Source: CAXMWX01 sp051008185
GTDB lineage: Bacteria > Pseudomonadota > Gammaproteobacteria > Eutrophobiales > Eutrophobiaceae
Direction of reading: 5' to 3'
Assembly: GCA_051008185.1 (NCBI GenBank)
Contig: JBPCXW010000056.1
Location: 1-9,220 of the forward strand
Length of the DNA: 9,220 nt
Part shown: piece after piece, positions 6,956-9,220 of the stretch
Numbering within the stretch: the stretch's first letter is position 1
Layout of the letters: the number at the start of each line of letters is the position of its first letter
Made by a program: the position numbers and the translations under genes
Notes under the pieces: generated by a model
Database searches by the model: none
Told to the model about the DNA's origin: nothing
What the model saw: only the letters and a program-made list of their open reading frames with translations

Positions 6956-7684
6956 TCACTTTTGTTTGAAGTGACTACGAATAACATTTTTTACATATTC
7001 TGGTGGATCTTCTTGAACCTTGCCAGCCTCTTTCACAAGAAGCTCATATTCTTCAACTTCTTCCTCAGCCCACAAAAGATCAAGTCTGCGTACATCCCTC
7101 ATCGCAATGTGCTTATACGACTCAGGATACGCCCAATAACACGATTGGCATATCGCAATATCTTTGTTTTCCCAGTTAGCACAATTTTCGCAACTCCACG
7201 ATTTCGCTCTGTTAGCAGATGCGCATAACAACATATATTCGTCATTATTATCCGAGAGTTCACCATCGTTTCCCGCAATTTCAAAGGGAACCCTATGGTC
7301 AATTTGCAGATCTCTTAACGGGAAAGGCTCAAGGTAAATATTACACCGAGCCCCATGCTTCTCAATAAGAGCATCTTTCACCCTTGCAGTGAAAGCAGTG
7401 CGACCAGACAGCTGTGTAGCCCGAATCTCTGATGGATCTCCAAACTTGTATGCTGCTATTCTTCTGCCGTCTGAGCCAATAACACGAAAGGTTTTGACCG
7501 GTATGCCGCATTCACGAACATCTCTTATTGCACGAGGAGGATGATTGTAACCATAAGTATTCTTCAATTCCTCAGTTGTTATTTGACCATGCTTGAGGAT
7601 ATGGTCAATGACAGTTTTAGCGCGTTTGGCAACAACACTTTTAAGCAGAGCAAGAAACTCTGGTGGGTAGCTTTGCTTGGTCAT
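6956..7684 (-). CDS. HNH-family endonuclease, probable type II restriction enzyme, with N-terminal winged helix and zinc ribbon
   Basis: A 242-residue protein. Residues about 17-65 look like a winged-helix DNA-binding domain (helices around VIDHIL and ITTEELKNTYG, with basic PPRAIRDVR). The nuclease core follows: C114, QIDH (127-130) with D129-H130, then NDEYMLLC (147-154) and N158-R-A-K161, i.e. an HNN variant of the HNH metal site in which the last His is Asn. Next come C165-X2-C168-X10-C179-X2-C182, a zinc-ribbon spacing, and an acidic helical tail. The start ATG at 7684 overlaps the methyltransferase stop as ATGA, so translation is coupled and the methyltransferase is made first. Pairing with a DNA methyltransferase is the main reason for calling it a restriction enzyme. 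Recognition sequence is unknown. Base composition is clearly AT-richer than the flanking genes, a sign of transfer. Confidence 0.8.
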   Translation of the reverse strand: MTKQSYPPEFLALLKSVVAKRAKTVIDHILKHGQITTEELKNTYGYNHPPRAIRDVRECGIPVKTFRVIGSDGRRIAAYKFGDPSEIRATQLSGRTAFTARVKDALIEKHGARCNIYLEPFPLRDLQIDHRVPFEIAGNDGELSDNNDEYMLLCASANRAKSWSCENCANWENKDIAICQSCYWAYPESYKHIAMRDVRRLDLLWAEEEVEEYELLVKEAGKVQEDPPEYVKNVIRSHFKQK

Positions 7685-8595
7685 CCAAATGCAATTTCTT
7701 GTTGTTTTGCGGCAGCATACACTTCTGCAGGTTTTTTACATTGCAGCCTATCTATCAAAGGCTTGGATAAATAGAGCGATTCAATAGTCCGCCGATTATC
7801 ACCCAGTAGAGTTGCCTGACTAGATCTACCAGCATCAATTCTAATATGTTGGAGGGCAAGATGTTTTGGAAGTAATTTTCCATGTGTTTTTTCTCCAGTA
7901 GCTCCATCGTAACTAATTATGTATGAAATGTTTTTTTTGTTCATGAGCACGAGTGCTTCTACAAAATCATCATAGGGCAGGCCATTGAAGTACCGATGAT
8001 CTCTCGTAAATGATGTACCTTGATACGGTGGGTCCATATAAATCAAATCTGCCTCTTTGGCTTTATCTATAATTAATCTAAAATCCACTGATGATGTACT
8101 AGTGCTGCCAGTCAAAAGCGCTGACACGCCAAGAATATTTTGCCTCATTGTGTGGGGGTGCATTCCTGAACGCCTGTTATCTGCGCTTTGGTTGAACTTG
8201 CCATTAGAACTGTACCTGACAGAACCCTTAACGATCCGAGCTAGCAAATAAAGCAACTGCTGAGGATCATGTGTCGCATTGAACTGATCTCTCACCTTCA
8301 GAAAATAGGCTTTCTTGTCAGAATGCTGTTCGTGCCATTGTCGGGCATATTCGTCACACAATTCTTTAGGTCTTTCCAATATTTCTACCCACAAATTCAT
8401 CAATGGCTCATTCAGGTCATTAAGTGCAAAATGTTTTGTAAGGCCATGAGCTGCAGCAGCAATGGAGATTGCTGCCGCACCACAAAACGGTTCAACCAGA
8501 CACTGAATGTCAGACGGAAAATACGGGAGAATATGCTTAGCAATACCCCGTTTGCTACCTTGATACGGAAATGGATGTGGCATGTTGTAGTTCAT
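7681..8595 (-). CDS. D12-class (Dam/DpnM-type) adenine-N6 DNA methyltransferase of a type II R-M system
   Basis: A 304-residue protein with the motif order of D12-class (alpha-type) adenine methyltransferases. Motif X is PFPYQGSKR (8-16), motif I, the S-adenosylmethionine-binding loop, is LVEPFCGAAAIS (33-44), and the catalytic motif IV is DPPY (188-191). Length is normal and no motif is broken. It would methylate adenine at the site cut by its HNH partner, protecting the host; many D12 enzymes act on GATC, but the target cannot be read here. ATG 8595 is preferred because a GAAGAG stretch lies just upstream (8598-8604 complement), though the spacing is short. An in-frame ATG at 8583 (MPHPF) is possible and lies nearer the conserved motif X. 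A promoter-like sequence lies about 43 bp upstream. The gene is AT-richer than the glycosyltransferase genes around it. Confidence 0.93.
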   Translation of the reverse strand: MNYNMPHPFPYQGSKRGIAKHILPYFPSDIQCLVEPFCGAAAISIAAAAHGLTKHFALNDLNEPLMNLWVEILERPKELCDEYARQWHEQHSDKKAYFLKVRDQFNATHDPQQLLYLLARIVKGSVRYSSNGKFNQSADNRRSGMHPHTMRQNILGVSALLTGSTSTSSVDFRLIIDKAKEADLIYMDPPYQGTSFTRDHRYFNGLPYDDFVEALVLMNKKNISYIISYDGATGEKTHGKLLPKHLALQHIRIDAGRSSQATLLGDNRRTIESLYLSKPLIDRLQCKKPAEVYAAAKQQEIAFG

Positions 8596-8637
8596 GTTCT
8601 CTTCACACGTTGGGTGTTACGACCAAACTTGGTTGCC

Positions 8638-8665
8638 ATTGTACCCTACAACCTCATGTTTGCAA
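8638..8665 (-). promoter_or_regulatory. Candidate sigma70-type promoter for the restriction-modification cassette
   Basis: On the - strand, TTGCAA (8665-8660; 4 of 6 matches to TTGACA) is followed after 16 bp by TACAAT (8643-8638; 5 of 6 matches to TATAAT). Transcription would begin near 8631, leaving a leader of about 36 bases before the methyltransferase ATG at 8595. The position just inside the cassette fits an autonomous promoter carried by a mobile R-M unit. It is a consensus match only. Confidence 0.5.
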
Positions 8666-8666
8666 G

Positions 8667-8689
8667 TGGCAGGATAGTAGCCCCTGCCA
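8667..8689 (-). terminator. Hairpin after the right-hand TPR gene (possible weak terminator)
   Basis: TGGCAGG (8667-8673) and CCTGCCA (8683-8689) form a 7-bp perfect stem with a 9-base loop, starting 9 bases after the stop codon of the TPR gene at 8698. No U-run follows on the - strand, so it is not a classical intrinsic terminator. It may be a leftover 3' end structure of that gene, or may mark the edge of the inserted cassette. Confidence 0.35.
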
Positions 8690-8697
8690 GATTCGTT

Positions 8698-9220
8698 TCA
8701 CTGCTCGGTTTCAAGCCTCTGCCGCGCCAGTTGCAGGTTGGCGCGGGCCGAGGCTAGTTGCGGGTCAAGTTCTAGTGCCCGCTCAAAGCTGGTGATGGCT
8801 TTGGCGTAGCGGCCCATTTGTGCCAGAGTTGAGCCGAGGTTGGAGTGGGTCTCGGCGTTGTTTGGCTCTATGGCGAGGCTGCGCTGGAAGAGTGTTAGCG
8901 CTGCTTCAAAGCGTCGTGCGTTGAAAAGGGTAACTGCCTGCTGATTCAGAATACCGGCCAGATTTTTCTGCGCCTGCAAATGGTTCGGTTCTATTGCGAG
9001 GGCGCTATGTATCGCCGCTTCTGCTTCCGCTGGGCGGTTCTGTTCCATCAAGGCGTTGCCGAGATTGAGATAGACGGCGACGGCGTGATGTCTAGCCGTT
9101 GCCGGGTCTGGTAGTGTGTCAAAGTTATTGGGTATCCGCGAGGTGGAGCGGCGTAACAATGCTTCCGCATCCTGATGACGGCCCTGCCCCAACAGGACGC
9201 TGCCGAGGTTGGCATAGATC
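8698..9220 (-). CDS. TPR-repeat C-terminus of a second TMTC-like protein (5' end beyond window)
   Basis: The frame is open through the right edge (...IYANLGSVLLGQGRH...), so the start lies outside and the apparent TTG start at 9192 is only internal. About 173 residues are visible: canonical TPR units (for example AVYLNLGNALMEQNRPAEAEAAIHSALAIEP split by the usual YxNLG/EAxxxxxxALxxxP pattern), a less regular middle around FDTLPDPATARH, and a last repeat. The final 48 residues match the end of the TMTC-like protein at 2816-4999 closely (HSN.GS.L.Q.GR...AI.SFERAL...PQL.SARANL.LA.QRL), so the two are paralogues. The full protein is therefore probably another membrane glycosyltransferase with a TPR tail, but its membrane half is not seen. 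It is GC-rich like the other glycosyltransferase genes and may originally have been continuous with the GT22-like gene before the R-M cassette arrived. Confidence 0.8.
   Translation of the reverse strand, partial: IYANLGSVLLGQGRHQDAEALLRRSTSRIPNNFDTLPDPATARHHAVAVYLNLGNALMEQNRPAEAEAAIHSALAIEPNHLQAQKNLAGILNQQAVTLFNARRFEAALTLFQRSLAIEPNNAETHSNLGSTLAQMGRYAKAITSFERALELDPQLASARANLQLARQRLETEQ

Noticed and set aside
6946..6975. Possible promoter (GATAAT on the - strand) just upstream of the GT22-like gene
   Set aside because: The -10 match is fair but no convincing -35 box lies at the right distance, and the leader would be only about 15 bases.

Overview
The window is GC-rich bacterial DNA in which every gene but two belongs to membrane glycosyltransferase (GT-C fold) families best known from eukaryotes. 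The other two form a visibly AT-richer restriction-modification cassette. Compact overlapping genes, polar-lipid-dependent GT-C enzymes and short C/G-rich palindromic repeats fit an environmental proteobacterium, perhaps a gammaproteobacterium. That is a guess from general character; no marker gene is present.

Layout. Positions 1-2653 (+ strand) hold two tandem paralogues of the DUF2723/TMEM260 (GT117-like) family, the first cut by the left edge; their reading frames overlap by 17 bp. Positions 2654-2815 separate convergent genes and contain two palindromic repeat elements in inverted orientation. Positions 2816-6924 (- strand) hold two genes that look like one operon: a GT22-like mannosyltransferase (ALG9/PIG-B type, HPDE motif), then 29 bp downstream a TMTC-like (GT105/DUF1736) membrane protein with a long TPR tail. 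Positions 6956-8595 (- strand) hold a D12-class adenine methyltransferase and an HNH endonuclease overlapping in an ATGA. At 8698-9220 the C-terminal TPR part of a second TMTC-like protein runs off the right edge.

How the genes may work together. TMEM260 and TMTC enzymes O-mannosylate secreted-pathway proteins in animals, and GT22 enzymes transfer mannose from a polyprenyl-phosphate donor. Their clustering and local duplication suggest an envelope glycosylation locus, possibly protein O-glycosylation, but acceptor and sugar are unknown. The restriction-modification pair seems to have been inserted between members of this locus and probably has its own promoter just upstream of the methyltransferase.

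The most unusual signal is a short repeat family with three copies here. Measured between its TCCCCCC/GGGGGGA ends it is 51, 51 and 63 bp long, always a multiple of three. All copies are open in the same relative frame, and two of them have the same hairpin kept by a compensatory base-pair change. One copy lies in frame inside the TMTC-like gene and adds exactly 17 residues, resembling in principle the palindromic elements that insert into Rickettsia proteins.
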